A stretch of 64,000 nt of DNA from an uncultured bacterium. Lineage in GTDB: Bacteria > Patescibacteriota > Gracilibacteria > Absconditabacterales > Absconditicoccaceae. Below the pieces are notes generated by a model that saw only the letters and a list, made by a program, of their open reading frames with translations, was not told where the DNA came from and ran no database searches. The translations under genes and the position numbers were made by a program. Numbering within the stretch: position 1 is the stretch's first letter; each line of letters begins with the position of its first letter. Positions 55,682-64,000 of this stretch are shown one piece after another. The stretch spans positions 12,921 to 76,920 of the forward strand of contig CAJZIX010000004.1 in assembly GCA_916049765.1 (NCBI GenBank), given 5' to 3'.

Positions 55682-55921
55682 ATGAATCAGAAAACGGTTT
55701 ATTTAGAAGGGATAAGAGCTGTGGTAACCCAAAATTCAGCATCAGATTTTGAAGTTTTACTGGAGATTAATTCAAATAAAATTTTGATTGCTTTGCAGGG
55801 GGCTTATGATGCGATTGAGCAGTTTGAGATTTTAGCGGTAAAGGGTTTTGTAGAACTTAGTGTTTCCTTTATTAAAACTATAAAAAAACTGGTTGGTCAT
55901 CTTTTGTGTAGATTGGATTAG
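55682..55921 (+). CDS. Hypothetical protein, 79 aa
   Basis: Not recognised. MNQKTVYLEGIRAVVTQNSASDF is followed by two strands and a helix (LLEINSNKILIALQGAYDAIEQFEIL) and a hydrophobic end. No TGA codons. The frame upstream has no stop for 14 codons, but no other ATG. The GC and codon pattern are ordinary. Followed by a hairpin terminator. Confidence 0.45.
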   Translation: MNQKTVYLEGIRAVVTQNSASDFEVLLEINSNKILIALQGAYDAIEQFEILAVKGFVELSVSFIKTIKKLVGHLLCRLD

Positions 55922-55941
55922 TGAATGATGATAAAGAATAC

Positions 55942-55996
55942 GCTCTTAGCTTGAAAGGAAAGGTAATTTTCTTTATCATTGCTAGGGGCTTTTTTA
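55942..55996 (+). terminator. Terminator with long loop
   Basis: GCTCTTAGC pairs with GCTAGGGGC (two wobbles) across a loop that holds a smaller AAAG/CTTT hairpin, then T6. Confidence 0.55.
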
Positions 55997-56017
55997 TTTT
56001 AGATAGCTATAAAAAAT

Positions 56018-56419
56018 ATGTCAGAAACGGAAATCCTAGTAAAAGAATATTCAAAAAATCCGCTTTGTAATTATGAAATGCAAGATGCTGATGTAAGTAG
56101 ACATGAAGGAAACTTTATCTGTTGAGATGATGTCACCGTTTACCTTAAGATTCAAGATGATAAGGTTGTAGAATTTAGCTATGATGGAAATCCAAGTACC
56201 GTAAGTCTTGCTGCTGCAAGTTTTCTTTCAGAGTTTATTGTTTGAGTTCCATTAGATGAAATTCTGACTTGGAATTATGAAACCTTTGTAGAGAAGGGGT
56301 TTGAAGTTTCTCCGAGAAGGAAAAGAGCGGCAATTATTGCCTTACTTGGAGCAAGAAATGCGATCCATAAATATCGTAATGATGGAATAGAAGAGGATTT
56401 TGATGAGCTTTTAGATTAA
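56018..56419 (+). CDS. IscU/SufU-like protein missing two of three scaffold cysteines
   Basis: 133 aa. NPLCNYEMQDADVSRHEGNFICGDDVTVYLKIQDDKVVEFSYDGNPSTVSLAAASFLSEF has the order of the Fe-S scaffold SufU/IscU, including the CGD motif. However, the second Cys (GxGCAI) is replaced by GNPSTVSL, and the third (RxxC) is absent in VSPRRKRAAIIALLGARNAI. It may not carry a cluster and could have another role. TGA falls in FICGDD, right in the CGD motif, and in FIVGVP. A methyltransferase gene follows 11 bp later, probably in one operon. Confidence 0.6.
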
Positions 56420-56430
56420 AAATTTTACAC

Positions 56431-57090
56431 ATGGAAAAGAATATTCGAAAACATCAGACAGAGTTGAGTGCAAAAATGTATAATCATATTATCACTTGAG
56501 ATGTTTGGTGGGCTAAGCGATTTAATGATTTTTTTTGGTGAGTAGATGAACGCTTTTTGACTCAGGAGCTTTTTGAGCATATTCCGAAAGATAAATCACT
56601 TAAAATATTGGAACTTCCTATTTGAACCGGAATTTTAACTCTTGACCATTATAAATTATATTCAAAGTCTGATATTATAGGATGCGATTACTCTCCTATG
56701 ATGCTTTCTTTAGCTAAAAAGAAGGCTGAATCTTTAGGTATTGATCAGATTTCTTTTCTTGAAGGAAATGTTGAATCTTTGCCTTTTGAAGATTGAGCTT
56801 TTGATGTAGTATTGTCTATGAATGGGCTTCATGTGTTCAAAAATAAAGAAAAAGCTCTACAAGAGCTTATAAGAGTAGTTAAACCTGGTGGACTCTTTTT
56901 ATGATGTTCCTATCTTGAATGATGAAATAATAGGACAGATTGGTTAGTAAAGAATGTTTATCTAAAAAAAGGCTTTTTTTCACTACCTTTTTATTGTAAG
57001 TCGCAATTTGAAAACATTCTTAGGAAATATTGTTCTGAAGTGATGGTAAAATCATATAAAGCTCAATGACTTTTTATCTGCAAAAAGTAG
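56431..57090 (+). CDS. SAM-dependent methyltransferase, class I
   Basis: 219 aa. Motif I ILELPIGTGILTLD, motif II GCDYSPMMLSLAKKKAESLG, then FLEGNVESLPFEDGAFDVVLSMNGLHVF and LIRVVKPGGLFLGCSYLEG, as in the UbiE/Methyltransf_11 group. Substrate unknown. Seven or so TGAs are read as Gly, including the Gly of motif I region (PIGTG). It is 11 bp after the IscU-like gene. Confidence 0.85.
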
Positions 57091-57170
57091 TTTCCTATTA
57101 AATTCTCTTGAAAAACATTGACAGTTGTGTAAATTAAAGTAGACACTTGTCTTTTATTTTGTTAAGACAG

Positions 57171-57557
57171 ATGCGAAAGTTTATTAAAGATATTGTGCTT
57201 TCTATACTGATTAATGCAGGAATTCTTTATTGACTGAGTTTCTATAATTTTGGAATTCTCATTGAAACGCAAGGGAGTGTTATTAAGTCTTATTTGATTC
57301 TTGGTTTTTTGTTTTGGATTGTTAACTTTTGACTTAAGAAGATTCTGCATATTGTGAGTTTTCCATTGAAACTTCTGACTTTTGGGCTTTTTTCTATTGT
57401 AATTAATGTGGGAGTAATTTATTTCTTTGCCAATTTAATCAATACCTATTATGGAGAAATTGCAACGATTACTTTGCCTTCAGAATGGATCAAAGTGCTG
57501 TTTCTTTCTATTATTATTTCGTTGGCTTATGCTTTACTTAGTAAGATTTTAAAATAA
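57171..57557 (+). CDS. Phage-holin family 4/YvlD-like membrane protein
   Basis: 128 aa with four membrane helices. The pattern ILYGLSF...SYLILGFLFWIVNFGLKKILHIVSFPLKLLTFGLFSIVINVGVIYFFANL, with P-K near the third helix, fits the DUF/phage holin IV family common in bacteria. Role unknown (not a proven holin). TGA at LYGLS and NFGLKK. Its TAA overlaps the next ATG (TAATG), implying translational coupling. Confidence 0.75.
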
Positions 57558-57814
57558 TGAAAACCTGAGTCTTGCGATATGGGATAGGCTTTCTCTTCTT
57601 TTCCATTCTTGTAGTTATTCTTGTGATTCAAAATCTTTGATGAAATGCGACTTATTCATTTCTATGGATGAATGTTGGACTTGTAAATCTTCTCTTGGTA
57701 GTTTCTTTCTTTTGAGTCTTACAAGGAATTTTACTTGTCCTTCTGATAAAATATTTTTTTACAGGTATGCAAAGGCCAGAACTAACGAAATTTGATCTTG
57801 ATAAACCTTTATAG
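57557..57814 (+). CDS. Small LapA-like membrane protein
   Basis: 85 aa, two membrane helices (IGFLFFSILVVILVIQNLGG and VGLVNLLLVVSFFGVLQGILLVLLI). The spacing, with N around residue 30 and G in the second helix, resembles LapA (DUF1049). Overlaps the upstream holin-like gene by one base pair of start and stop. Confidence 0.6.
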
Positions 57815-57868
57815 ATCTGAGTCCTTAAGAGTCTAAAAATCTGAATTTATCTTTCTTAAGATTAGCCA

Positions 57869-58450
57869 ATGAAAAATTATTCTATTACTAGAGAAAAGGC
57901 TGCAATTGAGCTTGGGGTGTCTACGAGAACTGTTGATAGATATGTCAAAAGTGGGAAACTTTCGTATAAAAAGATTGCAAATAAAGTCCTTCTTGCAAAA
58001 GATGAAATTGAGGCACTTAAGTCTGAATTCTCAACTTTACATAATGAGGTGACGAGTGAGTTAATTCATGAGGTTCCTTCTGTACAATCTGCTCAACCTG
58101 TAGCTGTTAGGGCTGATATTGATCAAGCAATTGATGAAAAAATTGATAAGTTTTTTCTTATTTTCAAGGAGAAGGATAAGATGATTGAGGAAAAAAATAA
58201 GATTATCTTTATGCTTCAGCAAAGGATTGGTGAACTCGAAACAAAAATTCAGACGATGATTGCTCTTCCTGACTACAATAGAGAAAAACAAGAGGCGATT
58301 ATTGAAAAGCAAAAACTTGAGGAGAGAATTTCTAAGCTCAAAGAAGCTGTGAGAACGGAAAAAGTAAAGAATTTTATTATTATGGTGTTTTCTTTCGTAT
58401 TTATTGGAATTGCTATTTTCTTGCTAATGAAGTATAAAATTATTTCATAA
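57869..58450 (+). CDS. HTH DNA-binding protein with C-terminal membrane helix
   Basis: 193 aa. An N-terminal MerR/excisionase-type helix-turn-helix (REKAAIELGVSTRTVDRYVKSGKLSYKKI), a linker, then a coiled coil of about 80 residues (FKEKDKMIEEKNKIIFMLQQRIGELETK). It ends with a transmembrane helix (FIIMVFSFVFIGIAIFLLM). Membrane-tethered regulators of this order could sense envelope state or attach DNA to the membrane. No TGA codons. Followed by a strong terminator. Confidence 0.75.
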   Translation: MKNYSITREKAAIELGVSTRTVDRYVKSGKLSYKKIANKVLLAKDEIEALKSEFSTLHNEVTSELIHEVPSVQSAQPVAVRADIDQAIDEKIDKFFLIFKEKDKMIEEKNKIIFMLQQRIGELETKIQTMIALPDYNREKQEAIIEKQKLEERISKLKEAVRTEKVKNFIIMVFSFVFIGIAIFLLMKYKIIS

Positions 58451-58469
58451 AAGTAAGTAATAAAAATTA

Positions 58470-58503
58470 AAAAAGGAATTTGGTCTTATAATTCCTTTTT
58501 TTT
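58470..58503 (+). terminator. Terminator
   Basis: AAAAAGGAATT pairs with AATTCCTTTTT, then more T. Confidence 0.8.
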
Positions 58504-58562
58504 GTTAGGAGTCTAATTTTTAATTACTTTCCTATTTTTGATTTTAGATTTTATATTTTAGA

Positions 58563-60608
58563 TTAGGCCAAAATATCGCCAATCTTTTCCTGCAAAAATT
58601 TCTGCAAACTTGGTAATCCTTCCAAATTGGGATATCTCTTCAAAAGCCAGATTGCACCAGCCTGCACCTTTTCTAAAAACTTTAAATCAGACAGGATTTC
58701 AATCGGAATATCACTGATTCAGGACTGCATCGTTCCCAGGATTTCTCCAGAACCACGATTTTGCAGATCTAGTTCGGCGAGTTTGAATCCGTCTGTAGTT
58801 TCTTCCATGGCTCTGAGTCTTTCGTAGCTATCACCAGATTTTTTTGGAGTTTCTAGGAAGCAATAGGATTGGAGGTCAGATCTTCAGATTCTCCCTCTTA
58901 GCTGATGGAGCTGGGCGAGTCCGAATCTTTCCGAATTTCTGATGATCATAACGGTTGCTTCTGGAACATCTACTCCGACTTCAATAACTGTCGTTGAGAC
59001 CAGTATTACGATCTTTCCTTTTTTGAAATTTTGCATGACGGCTTCTTTGTCTTTTGATTTCATTTTTCCGTGGAGGAGTCAGATTTTCCCTTGAAGTTCA
59101 GGGTAGAGGAGTTGCATTTGTTCAAATTCGTTCAAAACAGACTGCACTTCATCAAGGGTTTCGCTTTCTTCAATCAGAGGCGTAACAATGAAAATTTTCT
59201 GATTTTTTTTGATTTTATCTAAAAGTCGTGGCTTGAGTTTTTGAGCTTCAGCACTGGAAATAATCTTCGTCTTAATCGGAAGTCTACCTTTCGGCAACTC
59301 ATCAATGATACTTACATCAAATTCGCCGAAAAATGCGATCGCCATTGATCTCGGAATCGGAGTCGCACTCATCTGCAGAATATGCGGAGCCCCAAACTGC
59401 TTGAAGAAAGCCCTTTGCTTAACCCCAAACTTGTGCTGCTCATCAATGATCACATATTGCAAATTCTGAAAACTGATCCCTTCCTGCAGTAAGGCGTGGG
59501 TTCCGATGATCACATCAATTTTGCCTTGTTGGAGGTTAGCTTTGATCTTGTCTTTCTGTCCTTTACTGAGCGAACCGGTCAAAAGTTCCACTCTCAAGCC
59601 AAGTGGCAAGAGGAGTTTCGCAATACTCTGATAATGCTGCTGAGCAAGCACTTCTAGCGGTGCAAGGAAAACGGTCTGCCCCTGCTGAGTTTGCTTGAGA
59701 TAATAGGCAGCGAGCGTCGCAACGATCGTTTTTCCGCTTCCCACATCTCCTTGCAAGAGTCTGAGCATTGGTTTCCCAGCATGAAAGTCATCAATAATCT
59801 GCTTTACGACTTTTTTTTGTGCGGTCGTTAGTTCAAAAGGCAGGTGAGTAAGCATCGTTTTGAGCACCTCTCGCTGTTGGCTTTCGTTCGTAGTTTTGCT
59901 GTTGGACTGGTAGTTAAGCCTATTCATCAGAGAAAAAAGCTGAATCCTGAGCAGACGATCAAAAAAGACCCTGTGGATTGCCTGTGATTTGAGTGATTCG
60001 CTTTCAGGATAGTGAATATTTAGGATCGTTTTTTGTACCTCTAGAAGCTGAAATTCTTTCAAAAATTCCTCAGGTAAGTATTCGGAAAAATAGTTTGGAA
60101 TCTGACTGCGAAGTTCTCGGATTTTCTTTGCGAATCGTCAGGGTTTAATCCCATTCATCTCCGAATAGACTGGAAAAATCCTCCCAGAATTGTAATTTTC
60201 CTGCAATTCTCCAGAATCTGAGCTGGGAACGATATCAGGATGAGAAAAAATGATTTTCCCATATTTGAAAGTTGGTTTTCCAACGATGATATATCGGCTT
60301 CCTTCCTGGAGTTTGCTCGCAAGGTAGCCAGAATTGAAAATAGAGATCGTTCCTTGAATTCCGAGTTCATCTTCAAAACTGATGTCATAGATCATTTTTC
60401 CCCCTCTGCGGAAGACTTTTTTGCTCAGAATTTTTCCTTTGGTTGCGGTAATGCCTTTTTCATTGAAAATGAGCTGATTAAGTGGCTTGATATTTGCTCT
60501 ATCTTCGTAGGCTCTCGGAAAATAATTGAAAAAATCCCTCATCGTGCTAATGCCGTTTTGAGCGAGGAGTTTGATATAGAGTGGGGTTGTTCTGAGGAGG
60601 GTTTTCAT
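58563..60608 (-). CDS. recG: ATP-dependent DNA helicase RecG
   Basis: 681 aa. It remodels stalled forks and branched DNA. N-terminal wedge/OB domain ([25 protein letters not shown]), then helicase motifs: [22 protein letters not shown], Ia [13 protein letters not shown], Ib [27 protein letters not shown] (DEQH), [33 protein letters not shown] and [39 protein letters not shown]. Length normal. TGAs occur in linker positions (for example IKPGRF). Confidence 0.95.
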
Positions 60609-60879
60609 ATATGAGTAAGAGAGAAATAATTTCTTGTTTTCCTGAGGTGTTGCCCAAGTATCTCATGTATATGCTTCGTTTTATTGTACTCAAAAAGATA
60701 GAAGAGATCTGTTTTCCTGGATTATGATAGGAAGAAAAGCTATATTCTTCGTTTCACTCAGAAAGACAGACGAGCCTTTGTATGGCTTTTCCCTATAATG
60801 CAAAAATCCGACCTAAAAGCAAGATCAGATTTGTATGATGAGTTATGCTTGAAAAGATGGTATACTAATATAGAATTAT
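60609..60879. other. Intergenic with dispersed repeat
   Basis: A 41-codon ORF can be read from 60611 but has no support. Contains the repeat relative at 60735-60775 and a CTGA/TCAG-like pair (60808-60835). A TATACT-like element lies at 60860. Confidence 0.4.
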
Positions 60880-61776
60880 TTATAAAGGATCTAATGTAGA
60901 ATAAAATATGTTCTGGTTATATTTTTGATACTGAGAAATAACATCTTCTCTTTTCATGGAGATTCAATAAAAATATTCATTTAAAAAGAAATTTTCCTTA
61001 AAATATCATTGGGAGAACATTGTAATAATGTATTTTTTTCAATTCTCAAAAAAATCTGAACTCATGACTTTGTAATCTATATTTGGAATTAAAGCCCAGC
61101 AATATTCTCAAAATCTTTGAAAATAAGGCTCCAAATAAAAATATTCTCATTTATGCCATCTCATCAAATAAACGCAAAAAAAACAGCACATTCGAAAAAT
61201 AAAATATAACTCCCAATATGTTTCAGTATTATAATTTTTATATAGTAATATTTGATATTCATCATCCTCAAAACTAAAATGAGATATGTTTTTTTCAATT
61301 TTTTGTGCGTCAGACTTTTTGTTTGGAGAAAAGCCTTTATAAAGTATATTAAAATTATTGTCAATAGCTATAATATTATTTGGTGTGTATCGTGATTTAT
61401 GGTATTGTTCTACTTCTTCTCGAGTACTATTTTTTGTAAGATTTAAAGAAATCTTTGATTCAATAAATTGTTTAATTACTGATTCATAAATCCTCTGATC
61501 ATAAGATGTATCTGCTAATTCTTTTTGTAAAATTTTAGTTTCATAAATGAAGTCAGATTTTTTTATCGGAGTTGTTATTTTTGCAATAGCCTGTTTATAA
61601 TCAATTCGTTGATCATATTCAAATTTCGTATATTCAGGTGTACTGATACCATCTAAACCATAAGAAAATTCAAAAAAATCAGAAATTTCCAGAGCAGCAT
61701 GTCAACTACAGTGCTCTGTGAGATGAGGTACATACTTTGAATTATCAACAAGTGGAGTTTTTAGATAAAGTTGCAT
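60880..61776 (-). CDS. Short HxxEH protein resembling M16 metallopeptidases
   Basis: 298 aa. YVPHLTEHCSGHAA at residues 15-28 contains HLTEH, the inverted zinc motif of the M16 (insulinase) family. About 57 residues later FIYETKILQKELAD has the E-x6-E pattern seen in those enzymes near the third zinc ligand. The rest is Tyr/Asn/Phe-rich with no clear second half; M16 units are normally about 450 residues. A hydrophobic patch sits at about 210. Six TGAs as Gly. Function inferred only from the motif. Confidence 0.5.
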
Positions 61777-61844
61777 TATTTTTATTAAAAATAAACACTA
61801 TAGTCATGCTAATTAAACATAGAAAAAAATCAAATAAAAAAATG

Positions 61845-61886
61845 TAAAATACATAAAGAGTTAGATAAGAAAACTTACCTAACTCT
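61845..61886 (-). terminator. Terminator of the Gly-rich protein gene
   Basis: On the minus strand AGAGTTAG pairs with CTAACTCT, followed by a T-rich tract. Confidence 0.55.
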
Positions 61887-61900
61887 AGATTTACACAAGG

Positions 61901-62065
61901 CTATCTACCTCCCTGTCTTCGCCCTTGATTTTTTTGGGTTCTCATACGATGATTATTATCTTTCGTATGGTTTTGTCCATGACCAGGTCCAGAATAACCT
62001 TGACCACCAGATCGATTTGAACCCTTACTACCGCCTTGATTCCCATTTTTACCATATTTAGCCAT
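61901..62065 (-). CDS. Small Gly/Arg-rich protein, 54 aa
   Basis: MAKYGKNGNQGGSKGSNRSG and so on, ending QGRRQGGR. Low complexity, rich in Gly, Asn, Gln, Lys and Arg, reminiscent of RGG-type RNA-binding tails. All 15 glycines are GGN; none is TGA. A long leader of about 80 bp separates it from the TTGACA/TATTAT-like promoter region at 62120-62165. Too short for a firm call. Confidence 0.5.
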   Translation of the reverse strand: MAKYGKNGNQGGSKGSNRSGGQGYSGPGHGQNHTKDNNHRMRTQKNQGRRQGGR

Positions 62066-62180
62066 AGTGTATTTATCGGATAGGGAAATGTTCCTATTTT
62101 CTCTGCCTTTACAGAGGATCTTAAAACCGATAAAAGTATAATAATTACTTCGTTTGGAATGTCAACTGATTTTTTAAAAA

Positions 62181-64000
62181 TTATGCATAAGCGAACTCAA
62201 AACTTGCCTCCATTTGCTCCTCCAATGAAGCGAGAGTTTTGTCTTCTTGAAGATCTGATTTTTCTTTTTGTGCTTCATATTTTCTTTGAAAGTCAGGAGA
62301 GAAGCTTGAAAGTTGCTGATCATCGGTAATCATCTTCTCAGGCTTTCCTAGATAATCCACAAAATGACTAAAATCTGAGAGATTCAAAACATAGTTGGGA
62401 TCATCGGTATTGCTCGCCTCAGATCAGATGCTTTGCTTCGTAAAAAGATCAAAAAGCTGAAGTAAAGCTTCATTCCAAGCTGGGAAGTCAGATTTTTTGA
62501 TTTTTGCAGCAGAGCAGTTCTCTAGGCAGGAACGAAGTACTGGGTCTTGAATGTTCTGAATTCTCTCAGGACTTTGAAGCAAGGTATCTCGTTTCTTGAG
62601 AGCACTTCTAAAAGATTGGAGCTCAGAACTCGTGCTTGATTCTGTTGTGCGATCAAGAAGTTTGAAAAGCCTCTTGGTATCCTGGTTTTCGTTAAGCTTT
62701 TTTCAGCTTGTGAGTTGCTCCATAATCTCATTAGGGATGAGCGAGGAATTTAAGGTCTGAATGGTCAGATTTTTTTCTGTATGTCTAGCAAGACGGGATT
62801 TGATCAGCTTTTCATCAGCGAAGCTTTTTTCTATCGTTCAGCTAATGAGCTGGGAAAGTTGCTGCTGATATTCGGCTGGAGTAGAGGAGTTTTTGAGTAT
62901 CTTCTGAAACTGCTCTGGAGAACAGGCATTACTAAGGTTGGAAGCTAATTGCTCGGTTGTCGGCATTTGAATATTAAGCTTAGTTCTCGCTCCTGTGCTT
63001 TTTCCGAGGGTGAACGATTTGGAAACCGGATCCTGATAGAGGCAATCATCGCATTCTAGGCTTGCATTTGGGTCGCTTAAGTTATAGTAGAAAGTAAGCG
63101 GATTTCCATCAATTTTCCCTTGAAAATGTAGGACTTGGTCCTTCCCCTCTTGATGAATCTCGGCAAAAGATCAGCTTTTTGGTTTTTCTAAAAGATCAGT
63201 TAAAGTCTGTCCTCCAAGACTTTCTGAATCAAGATATTTGAGTATCGCAGTGATCGGGGCGTTCGTCGCACCTGCTTTCATAAAGTTTTTAGCCTTGTTT
63301 TCTATCTGGTATTTAAGCTGATCAACTTGTTTTTGGTAATTTTTAAGCGCTTGTTTCTCTACTTCTGATAAGAGATTTTGCTCTTTTGTAAAAAGGGGGG
63401 TAATCGCCTGGAAAAACTCTTTGAGAGCTGGAGAAGCAAACGATTGGATCAGCTTTTTTTCTTCTTCTAATGACATGTTTTCTGGAAAATAGTTGAGTTT
63501 TTCAAAAGCAGAAAAATCCTGACTTTCATTCGCATATTTGGAGAGATCAGGATTCTGGACAAAGGTTTCATTCTGTGGTTCAAAGCTTCTAAAAAATCCT
63601 CCTCTAGAGCTTTCTGGAATTCAGAGGCTGTGTTCTAGATTTTTCAAGCTTTTGAGAAAGGTTTCATTTTCGGGAGTAGAAGTATCGTTTCCGATTTTTT
63701 CTCTTGAAAGGAGGAAAGAAGCATAGTCTTCAAATTTAATATTGGCATTTTCAAGTTTGGATTTGATTTGGGGAGAGAGGGTGCTTGTTTTTGCTTGGAG
63801 TTCAGTTTCAGTATGCTTGGTGTATCTAGGATTTAGTGCTTTTTGTGCAGCTTGGGTTTGTTCTTCTAGGATTTTGATCTGCTCTTGTTGTGTGTCAATT
63901 TTAGCTTGTTGAATCTTGGTTTTTAGTGATTCTTCCTTGTCTTCATTTATGGTAGATTGAGTTTCTTGAGTAGTAGATTGAGTTTCTTGAGTAGTAGATT
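62181..64000 (-). CDS. Large hypothetical protein, C-terminal 605 residues (5' end outside window)
   Basis: The frame is open from the right edge to TAA at 62181-62183. The visible start is Thr/Gln/Glu-rich with a 21-bp tandem repeat (STTQETQ units). Helical Lys/Glu/Gln-rich stretches follow, then a central part with CDDC (SLECDDCLYQDPVSKSF) and another Cys-rich portion (VLRSCLENCSA). The end is acidic (LASLEEQMEASFEFAYA). Five TGAs are read as Gly. Composition resembles the 967-aa protein at 12606. Perhaps a cell-surface or scaffold protein; no family recognised. Confidence 0.65.
63952..64000. repeat. 21-bp tandem repeat at window edge
   Basis: The unit GTAGATTGAGTTTCTTGAGTA occurs twice in full (63952-63972, 63973-63993) and continues past the edge; it encodes STTQETQ on the minus strand. 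Confidence 0.85.

Noticed and set aside
60611..60736. 41-codon plus-strand ORF divergent from recG
   Set aside because: No ribosome site, no recognisable features, ends in a dispersed repeat.
61164..61364. Separate minus-strand ORF of 66 aa
   Set aside because: Shadow frame within the 298-aa HxxEH gene on the same strand.
62522..62731. Separate minus-strand ORF of 69 aa
   Set aside because: It is in another frame from the large protein that covers the region with consistent coding character.

Overview
This window comes from a bacterium that reads UGA as glycine (genetic code 25). Every long gene becomes one intact frame only if in-frame TGA is read through. The read-through TGAs fall on glycines that must be there: the LSGGQ signature of an ABC ATPase, the G3 DxPG of EngB, the lipobox LSGC and RuBisCO residue 224. 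All ends used are TAA or TAG. Code 25 is known from Absconditabacteria (SR1) and Gracilibacteria. The RuBisCO plus AMP phosphorylase pair makes me favour Absconditabacteria (inference).

Layout. 1-3300: mutL 3' end, two overlapping convergent small genes, dus and a small unknown gene. 3587-7952: an accessory block in which a radical SAM/SPASM maturase, a tiny Cys-containing ORF and an MFS transporter sit between two copies of the 5' end of a short priA-like gene. 8066-12466 (mostly minus strand): lipoprotein, form II/III-like RuBisCO, two tRNA-Thr, a CutA-like protein and tyrS. 12606-21428: a 967-residue unknown protein, AMP phosphorylase, a large membrane protein and two tandem secreted paralogs. 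21474-36313: groEL, engB, an M3 peptidase, a glycosyltransferase, dprA, a cytidylate kinase, a MacAB-like exporter (three genes), an M23 peptidase, a DUF308 protein, groES and an SLH-like protein. 36478-40037: a coiled-coil secreted protein and an acyltransferase-ACP-AMP ligase fusion. 40177-48849: gyrA-like, a nucleotidyltransferase-like gene, dnaN, a pilin-like protein, a second nucleotidyltransferase, ftsA and ftsZ. 49011-52973: orphan atpC-like gene, lipoprotein, a UGA-rich MORN protein and an RNA methylase. 53016-64000: pilB/gspE, an AbiEi-like gene, an IscU-like gene, a methyltransferase, small membrane proteins, an HTH-TM protein, recG, a short HxxEH (M16-like) protein, a Gly-rich peptide and the 3' part of a large unknown protein.

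How genes fit together. AMP phosphorylase and RuBisCO make up two of the three steps of the archaeal-type AMP salvage route; the middle isomerase is not in this window. groEL and groES are 14 kb apart but share the same promoter-operator layout, including a CIRCE-like site. DprA, a PilB/GspE ATPase and a pilin-like protein point to a pilus/DNA uptake capacity. Promoters are unusually uniform (TTGNNN, mostly 16 bp, TATNNT). Many terminators use a CTGA/TCAG stem.

All of this is by-eye reading. No searches were run.
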